From JAEUMD01 sp050250815 (lineage in GTDB: Bacteria; Pseudomonadota; Alphaproteobacteria; Rhizobiales; Hyphomicrobiaceae): a DNA stretch of 64,000 nucleotides. Of the stretch, positions 1 through 9,265 are shown piece after piece. The position numbers and the translations under genes are program-made. The notes beneath the pieces were generated by a model. That model saw nothing but the letters and a program-made list of their open reading frames with translations. It had not been told where the DNA came from and did no database searches. Positions within the stretch are counted from its first letter, which is position 1. Each line of letters opens with the position of its first letter. The stretch spans positions 32,349-96,348 of the forward strand of contig JBFWNY010000011.1 of assembly GCA_050250815.1 (NCBI GenBank). Direction: 5' to 3'.

Positions 1-1
1 C

Positions 2-2062
2 GCCGCCGCCGACGATCTTTCCACCATCGTCGTCGATCGCGACGGCCGCCTGCTGCGCGCCTTCACGACGGAAAGCGACCGCTGGCGGCTGCCCGCCACA
101 CGAGCCGACGTCGATTCCCGATACCTCACGCTGCTGGTCACCTACGAGGATCGCAACTTCGCGACGCATGGCGGTATCGACTACGCTGCGCTCTTACGCG
201 CCAGCTGGCAGCTCGTCCGCAACGGCCGCATTGTTTCTGGCGCGTCCACGCTCACCATGCAGGTCGCGCGTCTCCTGGAAGGGAGGCACGAGCGCTCGGC
301 AATGGGCAAGCTGAAGCAGATCGTGCGTGCCCGGCAGCTCGAGCGAGCACTGTCAAAGGATGAGATCCTCGATCTCTATCTGCGTCTGGCGCCGTTCGGC
401 GGCAACCTCGAGGGCGTGAGAGCCGCCTCGCTCGCCTACTTCGGCAAGGAGCCACGGCGGCTTTCGCTGGGCGAGGCCGCTCTGCTCGTCGCACTTCCGC
501 AATCGCCCGAGGCACGACGCCCCGATCGCTTTCCAGGACGCGCGCGGCTGGCACGCAAGCGCGTGCTGGAGCGGGCACTTGAAGCGGGGCTCATCAAGCC
601 TGCCGAAGCGCGTCGCGCCAACGACGAACCGGTGCCGACGGTACGCCGCGCTTTTCCGATGCTCGCGCCGCACCTGGCGGAAGCCGAGGTCGCACGCGAC
701 AAGTCGCAGCGCATCCACGCGCTGACGCTCGACCGCACATTGCAGCGCAGCCTGGAGACGCTCGCCCGCGACGGCGCACAGGCCGCCGGCCAGCGGCTGT
801 CCACCGCGATCCTCGTTGCCGATCACACCAGCGGAGAGATACTCGCCCACGTCGGCGCTGCCGACTATCTCGACGGCCAACGCTTCGGCGCTATCGACAT
901 GGTCGAGGCCGTGCGCTCACCCGGGTCAACGCTGAAGCCCTTCATCTACGGCCTCGCCTTCGAGCAGGGTCTCGCCCATCCCGAAACGCTGATCGAGGAC
1001 CGCGCGACGCGCTTCGGCAGCTACAGCCCCAAGAACTTCGACGAGGAATTCCGCGGCACCGTCACCATCCGCCACGCGCTCGCTCATTCCCTCAACATCC
1101 CAGCGGTGAAGGTGCTCGACCGGGTCGGACCGGGCCGCCTCTATGCGCGTTTCTCAAGGGCCGGCTACCGACCCGAGCTGCCCGAGGCGAGCGAGCCGGC
1201 CCTGCCGATGGCGCTCGGTGGCGTCGGGCTGACCATGCGCAGTCTGACAGGGCTTTATGCTGCTCTCGCGCGCGGCGGCGATCCCATCATGTTGCGTCAC
1301 CGGAAGAGCGACATCGCCGCCGAAGCGACCGCGTTGAGGCGCGGACGGCCCGAGCCCCGCTCGCGCCGCCTGCTGTCGCCGGTCGCCGCCTGGTACGTGA
1401 CCGACATCCTGAAGGACGCACCGCCGCCAGCGAGCGCGCGCGGCGGCCGCATCGCCTACAAGACCGGCACCTCGTACGGCTACAGGGATGCCTGGGCGAT
1501 CGGCTACGATGGCCGTTACGTGGTCGCGGTCTGGGTCGGCCGGCCCGACAACGCGGCAACCCCCGGATTGATGGGCCATGCCGCGGCCGCGCCCATTCTG
1601 TTCGACGCGTTCGCGCGCGTCGCCCAGACGCGGGAACCCCTGCTGTCTACGCCGCCCGGTGCCATGCGCGTCGCGGGCTCGGACCTGCCGCCGCCGCTGA
1701 AACGCTTCCCCGAGCCGGGCGCGGAGCGCGCCACCGGCCCGTTCGCGGAGGCGCCGCTGCTCATCGCCTTCCCCCCCGACCGCTCCGAGGTGGCTGTTGC
1801 CGAAGCCGAGGCAGGTATCAGCCCGCCTGCGGCCAGCGCGCAGCCTGTGGTCGAGGCCGAGGCCTCCCCACTGCTCGAGCCGGTCATGCTCAAGGCCGAA
1901 GGCGGTACGCTGCCGCTGACGTGGCTCGCCGATGGCGCCCCGATCGGAACCGAGCCCCACAAACGCCACCTCGTCTGGCAGCCCCCCGGCAAGGGCTTCT
2001 TCAAACTGTCCGTCATTGACGCGAAAGGCCGCGTCGACCGCGTCACCGTCCGACTGCGCTGA
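2..2062 (+). CDS. pbpC: Penicillin-binding protein 1C, 5'-truncated by window edge
   Basis: Bifunctional class A peptidoglycan synthase, normally anchored in the inner membrane and acting in the periplasm. The reading frame is already open at base 2, so the N-terminal anchor lies outside; about 686 residues are visible. The glycosyltransferase domain comes first, with the catalytic EDRNF-type motif near base 166 and SGASTLTMQ near base 238. The transpeptidase domain follows, with the SxxK motif in SPGSTLKPF near base 920, an SLN motif, and KTGTSYGYRD near base 1472. The last roughly 90 residues match the extra C-terminal domain typical of PBP1C. In many proteobacteria pbpC sits beside an alpha-2-macroglobulin gene, which may lie just left of the window. 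The identification rests on motif order and the C-terminal domain. Confidence 0.93.
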   Translation, partial: AAADDLSTIVVDRDGRLLRAFTTESDRWRLPATRADVDSRYLTLLVTYEDRNFATHGGIDYAALLRASWQLVRNGRIVSGASTLTMQVARLLEGRHERSAMGKLKQIVRARQLERALSKDEILDLYLRLAPFGGNLEGVRAASLAYFGKEPRRLSLGEAALLVALPQSPEARRPDRFPGRARLARKRVLERALEAGLIKPAEARRANDEPVPTVRRAFPMLAPHLAEAEVARDKSQRIHALTLDRTLQRSLETLARDGAQAAGQRLSTAILVADHTSGEILAHVGAADYLDGQRFGAIDMVEAVRSPGSTLKPFIYGLAFEQGLAHPETLIEDRATRFGSYSPKNFDEEFRGTVTIRHALAHSLNIPAVKVLDRVGPGRLYARFSRAGYRPELPEASEPALPMALGGVGLTMRSLTGLYAALARGGDPIMLRHRKSDIAAEATALRRGRPEPRSRRLLSPVAAWYVTDILKDAPPPASARGGRIAYKTGTSYGYRDAWAIGYDGRYVVAVWVGRPDNAATPGLMGHAAAAPILFDAFARVAQTREPLLSTPPGAMRVAGSDLPPPLKRFPEPGAERATGPFAEAPLLIAFPPDRSEVAVAEAEAGISPPAASAQPVVEAEASPLLEPVMLKAEGGTLPLTWLADGAPIGTEPHKRHLVWQPPGKGFFKLSVIDAKGRVDRVTVRLR

Positions 2063-2157
2063 AAGGGAAGGCCCCTCGCGGCGAGGTGTCGCGGAGGTTC
2101 CCCCCGGCGAGGCTTCCGAGTAAGTTTCCGGCGCGTGGCGCTTTGGCCAGGTCAGGA

Positions 2158-3303
2158 ATGCGGATGATGCAGGCAAGGGACAGGTCGAACACGCGCGGGG
2201 CGACCGTCCTGGTCTGCAGCTTGCTGTCCGCGCTCGTCGGCCTCGCAGCCTGCCGTCCGCAGCCGGTACCCAAGCTTGCTTCGCTCGGCGCCAAGATCGA
2301 CGAGACCTCGGTCTCGGGCATTTCATCTGGCGCCTACATGGCGGGGCAGTTCCAGCTCGCGCACGGCGAGCTCGTTTCCGGTGCGGCCATAATCGCCGGC
2401 GGTCCCTACGGCTGCGCGGAAAGCCTGTTCGCCGATCTGATGCCGGGACCGGGCACCGCGTTCCTCAACCTCACCAAGGCGATCAATGGCTGCATGCTCA
2501 ACGCCATGGCGCTGTGGGGCGTGCCCAACCCGCCGATGTTGGCCGAGAAGGCGCAACGGCTTGCCAGCGAAGGGCGCATCGCGCCGCTGCCACTGACCGC
2601 CAGCGACCGCGTCTATCTGTTCACCGGCCGGGAGGACCACACCGTCGTTCCGCCCATCGTGCAGGCGGCGGCCGCGTTCTACGCCGCCATCGGCGTGCCG
2701 GCCGACCGCATCCGCCTCGTTGCCAATCTCGCCGCCGGTCATGCCTTCGTAACCGAGACCGAGGGCCTCAGCTGCGATGCCACCGGCAAGCCCTACATCG
2801 TCGATTGCGACTACGATCAGGCGGGCGATCTTCTTACCTTCATCTACGGTCCGCTCGTGCCGCGAGCCGAACGCGCGACCGGGCGCTACGCGCTTTTCGA
2901 TCAGACACCCTTCACCGATGGTCTGCCCCAGCACGGCATGGCGGATGAAGGCGTCGTCTACATCCCTAGAACGTGCGAAGGCGGCGGGGAGCCCGCCAAC
3001 ACCCCGGGCGGCGCTCCGACAGGCTCGACGGGCTGCCGTGTTCACATCGCCTTCCACGGCTGCGCGCAGAACCGGATGCTGATCGGCGACGCCTTCATCG
3101 AGAAGACCGGCTTCGCCCGCTGGGCCGACACGAACCGCCTGATCGTGCTGTTTCCGCAAACGAGCACCAGCCCATTCAACCCGCAGGGCTGCTGGGACTG
3201 GTGGGGCTACACGGGCCGAGAGTACCTGACGCGCGAGGCACCGCAGATCGTGGCGGTGCGCCGGATGCTCGAAAGGCTTTCGCTTGTCCAGCGCCCGTCG
3301 TAA
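2158..3303 (+). CDS. Lipoprotein esterase of the PHB depolymerase family
   Basis: Predicted secreted alpha/beta-hydrolase of 381 residues resembling extracellular poly(3-hydroxybutyrate) depolymerases. The ATG at 2158 is chosen because it places a hydrophobic stretch ending in LVGLAAC, a lipobox, at the N-terminus; an in-frame start at 2086 would bury this signal. The nucleophile elbow is GISSG (G-x-S-x-G). An HGCAQN segment and a tryptophan-rich WDWWGY segment occur late, as in this esterase family. Substrate cannot be read from sequence: PHB, another polyester or a small ester are all possible. It follows pbpC by about 95 bases on the same strand without other obvious linkage. Confidence 0.75.
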   Translation: MRMMQARDRSNTRGATVLVCSLLSALVGLAACRPQPVPKLASLGAKIDETSVSGISSGAYMAGQFQLAHGELVSGAAIIAGGPYGCAESLFADLMPGPGTAFLNLTKAINGCMLNAMALWGVPNPPMLAEKAQRLASEGRIAPLPLTASDRVYLFTGREDHTVVPPIVQAAAAFYAAIGVPADRIRLVANLAAGHAFVTETEGLSCDATGKPYIVDCDYDQAGDLLTFIYGPLVPRAERATGRYALFDQTPFTDGLPQHGMADEGVVYIPRTCEGGGEPANTPGGAPTGSTGCRVHIAFHGCAQNRMLIGDAFIEKTGFARWADTNRLIVLFPQTSTSPFNPQGCWDWWGYTGREYLTREAPQIVAVRRMLERLSLVQRPS

Positions 3304-3414
3304 GGGCCGTCGGGTAGACTGCGTCACGCTGATCCTGTAGCCCAGCTGTGGCATTTGAAGTGAAGCTGCTCCAAGCCCGAGACGCGGGGCGATCATCCGG
3401 GGGGATGGAGACCG

Positions 3415-4431
3415 ATGCACCAGAACCAGATGTCATCCTCATCCGCTGTGCGGCACACCGTACGCGATGCCCAACGCTCGCGATGGCTCGCGGACGTTGC
3501 CATGGGCGTGGCGGCAATGATCGCCATCGTCGCAGCAAGCATTCTCGACCCGATGGCACAGACGCATGACATCGATGCTCCCGACAAATCAGCTACCGGC
3601 GCGGGTGCTCCATCGACCTCCCGCTTCCTCGACCGCGAGAAAGTTGCGAGCTTCTACGTCGCGCAGCCCTGGTACTATCCCAGCAACGTCAAGCTCGAGC
3701 GCAACGACGGCACGAACCTGCTGCTCAAGCGCATGGGCTTCGACGGCGACATGCTGATGCCGCCGATTGACGGCGGCGTGCGCTACATCGACTGGTTTGG
3801 ACCGGCCGGCTTCATGGTCGACTTTCTGCACAACAAGGCGGTCGCGCGTCTGGGCAAGGGGGCGCACGGGCGCAAGATTTCGAGCCCCGTCATCGAGACG
3901 GTGGAGACCGAAGGCACGCTGAAGGGTGGACCGGCACCCGACAAGCTGAAGCTCACCGAGCTGTTCGACCGGTTCGAGTTCACGCACGGACAGAACATGC
4001 TGCTGTTCGGCGGCGTCATACGCTTCGGCGGGCTTTCGCCGCGCATCCGCCCCTACATCGGCGGCGGCGCGGGCGTGGCGGTGCCGCACGTCGAGGTCTG
4101 GTTCAAGGGCGAGAAACTCGAAAACCGAACCAACGAATACCAGTACACCGGCCCCGCCGCGAGCGCGATCGCGGGGCTGGAATTGCGCGTCGGCCGCATG
4201 TCGTACTTTCTGGAATACAAGCTATCGTGGGCCTCGATCTCGGGCGCGCTCACCGGCAACGAGAGCTGGAAGAACTTCAATCTGCCGGGCGATTTGTGGC
4301 GCCAATTCTCAGGCTGGTGGAGCGGCGAGAAGCCGGCCTACGGCACGTTCCACACGTCCTTCACGGCGCATCAGGCGGTCGGCGGCTTCGGCTATCGCAT
4401 CACACCGGCACCGGCCGCGCCGGTGCCATAG
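3415..4431 (+). CDS. Outer-membrane beta-barrel protein, possibly lipid A oxidase-like
   Basis: A 338-residue exported protein. An N-terminal hydrophobic segment (about residues 25-45) looks like an uncleaved or late-cleaved signal. The remainder alternates polar and aromatic residues with glycine turns, ending in a strand with terminal Tyr/Arg/Ile followed by a Pro/Ala tail, as expected for a small barrel. The segment around PYIGGGAGVAVPHVEV resembles what I recall of rhizobial LpxQ-type lipid A oxidases, which convert the proximal glucosamine of lipid A to aminogluconate. That similarity is from memory, not from a search. The ATG at 3415 is preceded by a GGGGATGGAGA ribosome site. Alternative: a general outer-membrane protein of unknown role. 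Confidence 0.6.
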   Translation: MHQNQMSSSSAVRHTVRDAQRSRWLADVAMGVAAMIAIVAASILDPMAQTHDIDAPDKSATGAGAPSTSRFLDREKVASFYVAQPWYYPSNVKLERNDGTNLLLKRMGFDGDMLMPPIDGGVRYIDWFGPAGFMVDFLHNKAVARLGKGAHGRKISSPVIETVETEGTLKGGPAPDKLKLTELFDRFEFTHGQNMLLFGGVIRFGGLSPRIRPYIGGGAGVAVPHVEVWFKGEKLENRTNEYQYTGPAASAIAGLELRVGRMSYFLEYKLSWASISGALTGNESWKNFNLPGDLWRQFSGWWSGEKPAYGTFHTSFTAHQAVGGFGYRITPAPAAPVP

Positions 4432-4438
4432 CTCCCCA

Positions 4439-5071
4439 TCAATCGAAGGAGGTGCGGCCGAGTTCGATACAGGGCCTTGTATCGCCATACGCGGCGAGTG
4501 CTTTAGCGCCCGTGCTCGGGCCGGGGTGGGCGGCCTCCAGCATGCTTGCGATGAAGCAGTAGTATCTTGACTTGTACCGCATCAGGTCCCCAGCCGATCG
4601 GAAGCGCGCGCGCTTCAACCTATCCTCAAGCTCGGCGAGTGAAGCGCGCGCAGCAGGCAGAAGGCGCTGACGGAGAGCATGATGCGGACCGGACGCATCC
4701 GCACCGGCCGGAGCCTCGCCAGGACCGTGAAGAAGTGCCAACGTCGCCTCATTCAACGCGACGAGCCGGTGGCACGATCTGTCCAATAGCGACGCGCGCG
4801 CACTGAGCGGCGCTTCGCCCTTGATGCGGCGCTGCTCTGCGAGCACCGCCGCGGCCAGGGTTCGAGGCGAAGCCTCCAGCGGCACCGAAGCAACCGCCGC
4901 AGCAAGGCGGGTCTTGTAGTCCGCACCAACGCGTCCTTCCGTCAGGTCCGACAGGACAAGCACATCGCAGCTATCCGCACTGGAGAGATTTTCGGCTTCT
5001 TCGGCTCGACCCGGGCCGACGGGGGAAGCAAGGGCGCTTGTCAGTAATCCAAGTGCGACACGAAAGGGCAT
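4439..5071 (-). CDS. Hypothetical secreted protein
   Basis: I do not recognise the family. Starting at the ATG at 5071, the protein (210 residues) opens with a typical Sec signal (MPFRVALGLLTSALA, cleavage probably near GRAEE). An upstream in-frame ATG at 5146 would put 25 polar residues before the signal and has its GGAAGG directly against the start codon, so 5071 is preferred. The mature part is helical, with cysteines near both ends (SCDVLV, SCHRL, YCFIAS, RPCIEL) that could form disulfides. It lies directly downstream of the metalloprotease gene on the same strand and is probably co-transcribed with it, so it could be a partner, substrate or inhibitor of that enzyme. Confidence 0.6.
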   Translation of the reverse strand: MPFRVALGLLTSALASPVGPGRAEEAENLSSADSCDVLVLSDLTEGRVGADYKTRLAAAVASVPLEASPRTLAAAVLAEQRRIKGEAPLSARASLLDRSCHRLVALNEATLALLHGPGEAPAGADASGPHHALRQRLLPAARASLAELEDRLKRARFRSAGDLMRYKSRYYCFIASMLEAAHPGPSTGAKALAAYGDTRPCIELGRTSFD

Positions 5072-5157
5072 GTGCTGCCTTGTCGCCCGCGCGGAGGATG
5101 CAGGCAATCCTTTGCCTCCAGGGTCGGTTTCGGGTCTCGTCAACATCCTTCCCGTAC

Positions 5158-6120
5158 TCACTGCATCTTGAGGATGGTGGAGATGACCGACGGCTGGTCC
5201 GCCGATCGCGAGACGGCGGCGACCTCGGGGCCGAGCAGACCGGCGCGGAACAGCGGCAGGAACGCCTGGATCCGCTGGATCTGCCCGGTGCTGAACTGAT
5301 TCATGCAGGCATCGTCGGTGTAATCCATGAAGTTCGTGATGGGGTCTGCACCCGCGCCCGAGCAAGAATCCTGACCGGTTGGGCAGCCATACGTCTCCGA
5401 GGCTTCGGCCGGCGTGTCGGTCACGACGTCACCCGGCTCATTGCAGCCGCCCTGGAACGTATGCAGCAGGCCCAGCCAATGGCCGATCTCGTGCACGGCA
5501 GTGTCGCCGAGGTTCCACGGCGCAGCACTGCCGCCGGGCAGCGATTGGTTCTGCACCACCACGCCGTCCATCGCCGGCTGAAGCGCGTTCTCCCACGGGA
5601 ACGTCGCCCAGCCGAGCAGACCGCCACCTTCGGCGACGTAGAGATTGAGCGATGTCGTCGTCTCCATGCCGAGCGCCGTCTTGGCGGCAACCTCCTCCTC
5701 GGTCTGGATGCGCATGCGATACCACTCGGGCTTGTCGTGCCAGGCAATGCTGGCCTTCGTGAAGCCGATCCGCAACGGCGTGTAGGCCGCGTTCAGAACA
5801 TCGATCTGACTTTCGATCCACGCCTCGGGAATCTTGCCCTCGTTGCCGGCATGGATGACGTGGACGTGCATGCGAATGACGAGCGGCTGTGTGACGCTGA
5901 CGCCGGCGGTGCGGGCGGCGGTCGCCTGACGGCTGGTGCGCAGGCGTACGATGAGACTTGGGTCGGGCGTGCCGCAGCGCAGGCCCTGTGATCCGAATGC
6001 CTGGCGGCTTGCAAAACTGCGACCACCAACCGTGACACCGCCATCCTGGGCAGTTGCAGTTCGCGAAATAAGAAGTGCGCTCGAACAACCGCAGCCGATG
6101 AGGAATTCCCTGCGACGCAT
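5158..6120 (-). CDS. Tat-exported M43-type (pappalysin-like) zinc metalloprotease
   Basis: A 320-residue secreted metzincin protease. The N-terminus MRRREFLIGCGCSSA carries a twin-arginine RRxFL motif followed by a hydrophobic stretch, suggesting Tat export. The catalytic zinc motif is HEIGHWLGLLH (HExxHxxGxxH). The Met-turn is in NFMDYTDDACMNQF, as in the M43/cytophagalysin family. A GC...GDVVTDTP segment between them is also typical of that group, where it helps bind calcium. Cysteines in the catalytic half suggest disulfides. Substrate unknown. The following gene encodes a small secreted protein in the same likely transcription unit. Confidence 0.85.
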   Translation of the reverse strand: MRRREFLIGCGCSSALLISRTATAQDGGVTVGGRSFASRQAFGSQGLRCGTPDPSLIVRLRTSRQATAARTAGVSVTQPLVIRMHVHVIHAGNEGKIPEAWIESQIDVLNAAYTPLRIGFTKASIAWHDKPEWYRMRIQTEEEVAAKTALGMETTTSLNLYVAEGGGLLGWATFPWENALQPAMDGVVVQNQSLPGGSAAPWNLGDTAVHEIGHWLGLLHTFQGGCNEPGDVVTDTPAEASETYGCPTGQDSCSGAGADPITNFMDYTDDACMNQFSTGQIQRIQAFLPLFRAGLLGPEVAAVSRSADQPSVISTILKMQ

Positions 6121-6410
6121 TGCAAAACTCCTTGGAATAAACTTGGTTAATATGGCGAAGGCTAGTACCGGCCCATCATGTGGTCAACGAGCGCTCACGC
6201 GGAGCATGACCTGCACGCATCGGGGCAAAACTCGCGCAGGACCGACATCTCTGCCGTTGCCATCAATCTGCAATTTTTCTTGCAAAATATTGGATCGCAG
6301 CCATGCCCCATATGAGATTGGACATTCGAGACGGCCCAATCGACAACCTCGCAGCGAAATAATGCTGCCTGCCGTACTCACCGATGCATTGCTCGCGCGG
6401 GCACGGCTCG

Positions 6411-9098
6411 TCAGAACTGCCGGAGCAAACGCTCAATGTAGTCGAGTTCGTCCTGCGGTCTCGTCTGCTGACCGATGCGCCGCCGCAGTTCCTCGAGGAT
6501 TTCCCGCGCGCGCTGGCGATCGATCTCGTCGGGCACCTTCACCGAGGTCCCGAGGTCGGGCCCCTGCGAGCGCTGCGGACGGCCGAGCGGATCGCGCGGC
6601 GTATCGCCGTTCTGACCGTAGCGCTGCGGCATGTTCTGCAGCATCTCCTTGGCCATCTGCTGTGCACCCTGGCGCAACTGGTCGAGCGCGCGTGACTGCT
6701 CGTCCGTGGCGCCGTCGAGATCACCCTGCTTCAGGGCGTCCTCAGCCGATTCCATCGCCTCGCGCGCGGCGTCGAGCTGATCGGAGCGGCCAAGTCCTAG
6801 GCCCTCCATGTCGCGCTGCAGCCGCCCCAGTTCGTCGCGCAACGCACGCTGGCGCTCACCCAGCCCCGCCTGGTTGGGCGGGCCCTGGCCACGCTCACCC
6901 TGCTGGCCCTGGCCCTCCTGACCGTCCTGACCTTGCTGGCCCTGTTGACCCTGACCCTGCTGGCGTTGCTGACCCTGACCGCGCTGACCGCGCTGGCCCT
7001 GGCGCTGCCCACGCGGCTGCTGCCCGCGATCGCCACGCTGGCCTCGATCGCCTTCGCGCTTCATCTGGCCGAACGTGTCGTCCATCAGCTCCTGCTGCTT
7101 GCCGACCAGACCGCCAAGCTCGTCCATCTTCTCCATCATCTCGCGGTTGCGTTGCGCCTGCGCCTCCGACTGCTTGGACGACTGCAACCGATCGAGCAGA
7201 TCGCGCAGCTCGCTCAGCATCTGCTGGGCCTGCTCGCGCGCACCGCTCTTGGCCATTTCCTCGATGTTCTTCATCATCTGCTCGAGGTCGCGTGGGCTCA
7301 GCATCTGCTGGTCCTTGTCGAGACCGTCCGCGAACTCGCCCTGGCGCTGCTGGCTCTGCTCGGCAAGCTCCCGCATGTAGTCGTTGAGCGCGTCGCGCAG
7401 CTCCTTCATCGCTTCGGCGATCTCCTGCTCGGAGGCGCCCTGCTCAAGCAGCTTTGACAGCTTCTCCTGCGCCTCGCGCATGCGCCGCTCGGCTTCCGAC
7501 AGGTCGCCGTCCTCGAGCCGCACGGCAACATCCCACAGCTGCTCGATGACGTTGTTGCGGCCTTCGCGCGTGCTGTCGCGCTTCAAGCGGTGATAGGCCA
7601 TGCGCAGGCCGACGAACGCGGGTACGTCGTCGATGAAGCCTTCGGGCTCCAGCGTCAATGCTTCGAGCGCGGCCAGGATATCGTCGCGCTGGCGCGGGTC
7701 CTCGACCAGTTTGAGACGCTGCTCGATCAAGGCGCGCGCGACAGGATTGTCGAAGCGCCGTTGCGGCAAGTCGATGACCATCGGCGCGCTGAGACCCGTC
7801 TGGCCGGCGACGTCCTTTGCCTCCAGCGTCATCTCAACGCGCATTCCCGCCCAAGGATGCGAGCCCAACTCCAGATGCGTGAACGTCTCGCCTTCGGTGA
7901 TACCGGCGCGCGGCAGCTTCAGCGTGAGCAGGGGCGGTCGCTCGTAGGGCGGACGCGGTCCCGCCAATGGCTTCTTGGCCGCCCAGGGAAGGCCGCGAGC
8001 AGGCGACGTGTCAGCCTCGCCCTGCTCCGGTTCGATACGCCTGATGCGGGCAATGGCGGAGGCGACGCCGTAGTCGTCCGAAACCTTGTAGGTCAGCTTC
8101 ATCGCGCCGCGCGGCGAGCGTTCGACCGGCTTTGTCAGCGCGATCTCGGGAAGCCGGTCGGGCGTCACATCGAATGTCCACGATGCCATCTCGGAGCCGA
8201 GCGCGAGCACGCGGATCCGCGCCGGTGTCTTCAACTCGTATCGCAACTCGACGACGCCCACGGCCGGACCGCCAGCCGGCTCGATACGCTCGACCTGATC
8301 CTTGCCCAGCGTCTGTACCTCGAGCACGGGAGCAAGCGTTGCCGCACCACTCGAGCGCACGACGAGCTGGCTCTTGGCGGGCACCTGCAGGGCGCCCTTC
8401 GCGGCGGGCAGAGGCTCGGCCGCGGCATTGCGCGCGCCGTCGGCCAGCATGATCGGTGCCTTGCCGGTATATCCCGGCGGCGTCACCCAGGCATCCAGCC
8501 GCGCAGCGGCCAGGATGCGATCGTCGGTAAATCGCAGCGCCTCGCGGAGCTGACCGATCAGACCGTGACCGAGCAGTGCGATCGCAGCGACCGCGCCGAG
8601 CACAAGCAACGAGCGCAACGCGAGAGGATCATGACGGTGCGTGCCGGGCGCCGGTGGTCCCACGCGCAGCGCCCCCATGAGGGCCGCGAGCCGGCGGCGA
8701 TGAGCCTGCCACAAAGAGCGTGTTGCCGGATCGGCATGCCCCTGACTGAGCGTGTCCTCATAGGAGGATGCCGGGCGGTGCTGAACACCGCTGAACCGCT
8801 CCATGCGACGTATCGCTTCATCGCGATCCGGCAAGCGAACGCGCACGAGATTAATGACGCTCGCCAGGAAAGCGGCGCCGAACACTCCCAGAAGCACCCA
8901 ATGCGCCGTATCCGACAAGGCCGGCCACAGGCCCGCCGCGCTCACCAGCATGAACAGGCCGAACACGGCCGCGACAAGCCACAGTCTCGGCCACAGTCTT
9001 TCGAACAGCATGGTCCAGCGGCTGCGCCGAACCTTGCGCTCGAATGCGCGCTCGTGACGCGCGCGGGAAAGGTCGTCCGAGGGGGTCGCTTCGTTCAT
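6411..9098 (-). CDS. TIGR02302/DUF4175-family membrane protein
   Basis: An 895-residue protein of the alphaproteobacterial TIGR02302 family, of unknown function. Two transmembrane segments occur near residues 38-60 and 68-85, with another near 150-170, followed by a large, mostly periplasmic region with beta-rich and long coiled-coil segments. Roughly residues 685-760 are a low-complexity stretch of Gln, Gly and Arg (QRGQRGQGQQRQQGQ-like repeats), followed by Met/Glu-rich helices. The C-terminus ends in a conserved-looking acidic and arginine-rich segment. It sits downstream of lysA on the same strand, the usual position of this family in Hyphomicrobiales. Function is not inferable from sequence; a cell-envelope role is a guess. 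Confidence 0.85.
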   Translation of the reverse strand: MNEATPSDDLSRARHERAFERKVRRSRWTMLFERLWPRLWLVAAVFGLFMLVSAAGLWPALSDTAHWVLLGVFGAAFLASVINLVRVRLPDRDEAIRRMERFSGVQHRPASSYEDTLSQGHADPATRSLWQAHRRRLAALMGALRVGPPAPGTHRHDPLALRSLLVLGAVAAIALLGHGLIGQLREALRFTDDRILAAARLDAWVTPPGYTGKAPIMLADGARNAAAEPLPAAKGALQVPAKSQLVVRSSGAATLAPVLEVQTLGKDQVERIEPAGGPAVGVVELRYELKTPARIRVLALGSEMASWTFDVTPDRLPEIALTKPVERSPRGAMKLTYKVSDDYGVASAIARIRRIEPEQGEADTSPARGLPWAAKKPLAGPRPPYERPPLLTLKLPRAGITEGETFTHLELGSHPWAGMRVEMTLEAKDVAGQTGLSAPMVIDLPQRRFDNPVARALIEQRLKLVEDPRQRDDILAALEALTLEPEGFIDDVPAFVGLRMAYHRLKRDSTREGRNNVIEQLWDVAVRLEDGDLSEAERRMREAQEKLSKLLEQGASEQEIAEAMKELRDALNDYMRELAEQSQQRQGEFADGLDKDQQMLSPRDLEQMMKNIEEMAKSGAREQAQQMLSELRDLLDRLQSSKQSEAQAQRNREMMEKMDELGGLVGKQQELMDDTFGQMKREGDRGQRGDRGQQPRGQRQGQRGQRGQGQQRQQGQGQQGQQGQDGQEGQGQQGERGQGPPNQAGLGERQRALRDELGRLQRDMEGLGLGRSDQLDAAREAMESAEDALKQGDLDGATDEQSRALDQLRQGAQQMAKEMLQNMPQRYGQNGDTPRDPLGRPQRSQGPDLGTSVKVPDEIDRQRAREILEELRRRIGQQTRPQDELDYIERLLRQF

Positions 9099-9265
9099 GG
9101 GCCGAGCCTAACACGGAGCCGAAGGCGGGCACGGGGCAAATCTCGCACCTGCGTTCACGTTGTGTTGCATCCGGCGTGGCCGCCGTCGAATGACAAAGAA
9201 GTAATGATCGATCCCGTCCGCAGATCGCGGGGGATTGCCGCAAAGCCGGCGCCCAGGTGTCCTGC

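Noticed and set aside
6797..7036. Apparent repeat array within the TIGR02302 gene
   Set aside because: It reflects Gln/Gly/Arg-rich coding sequence (CAG/GGC-type codons) of one protein, not a separate DNA repeat or CRISPR.
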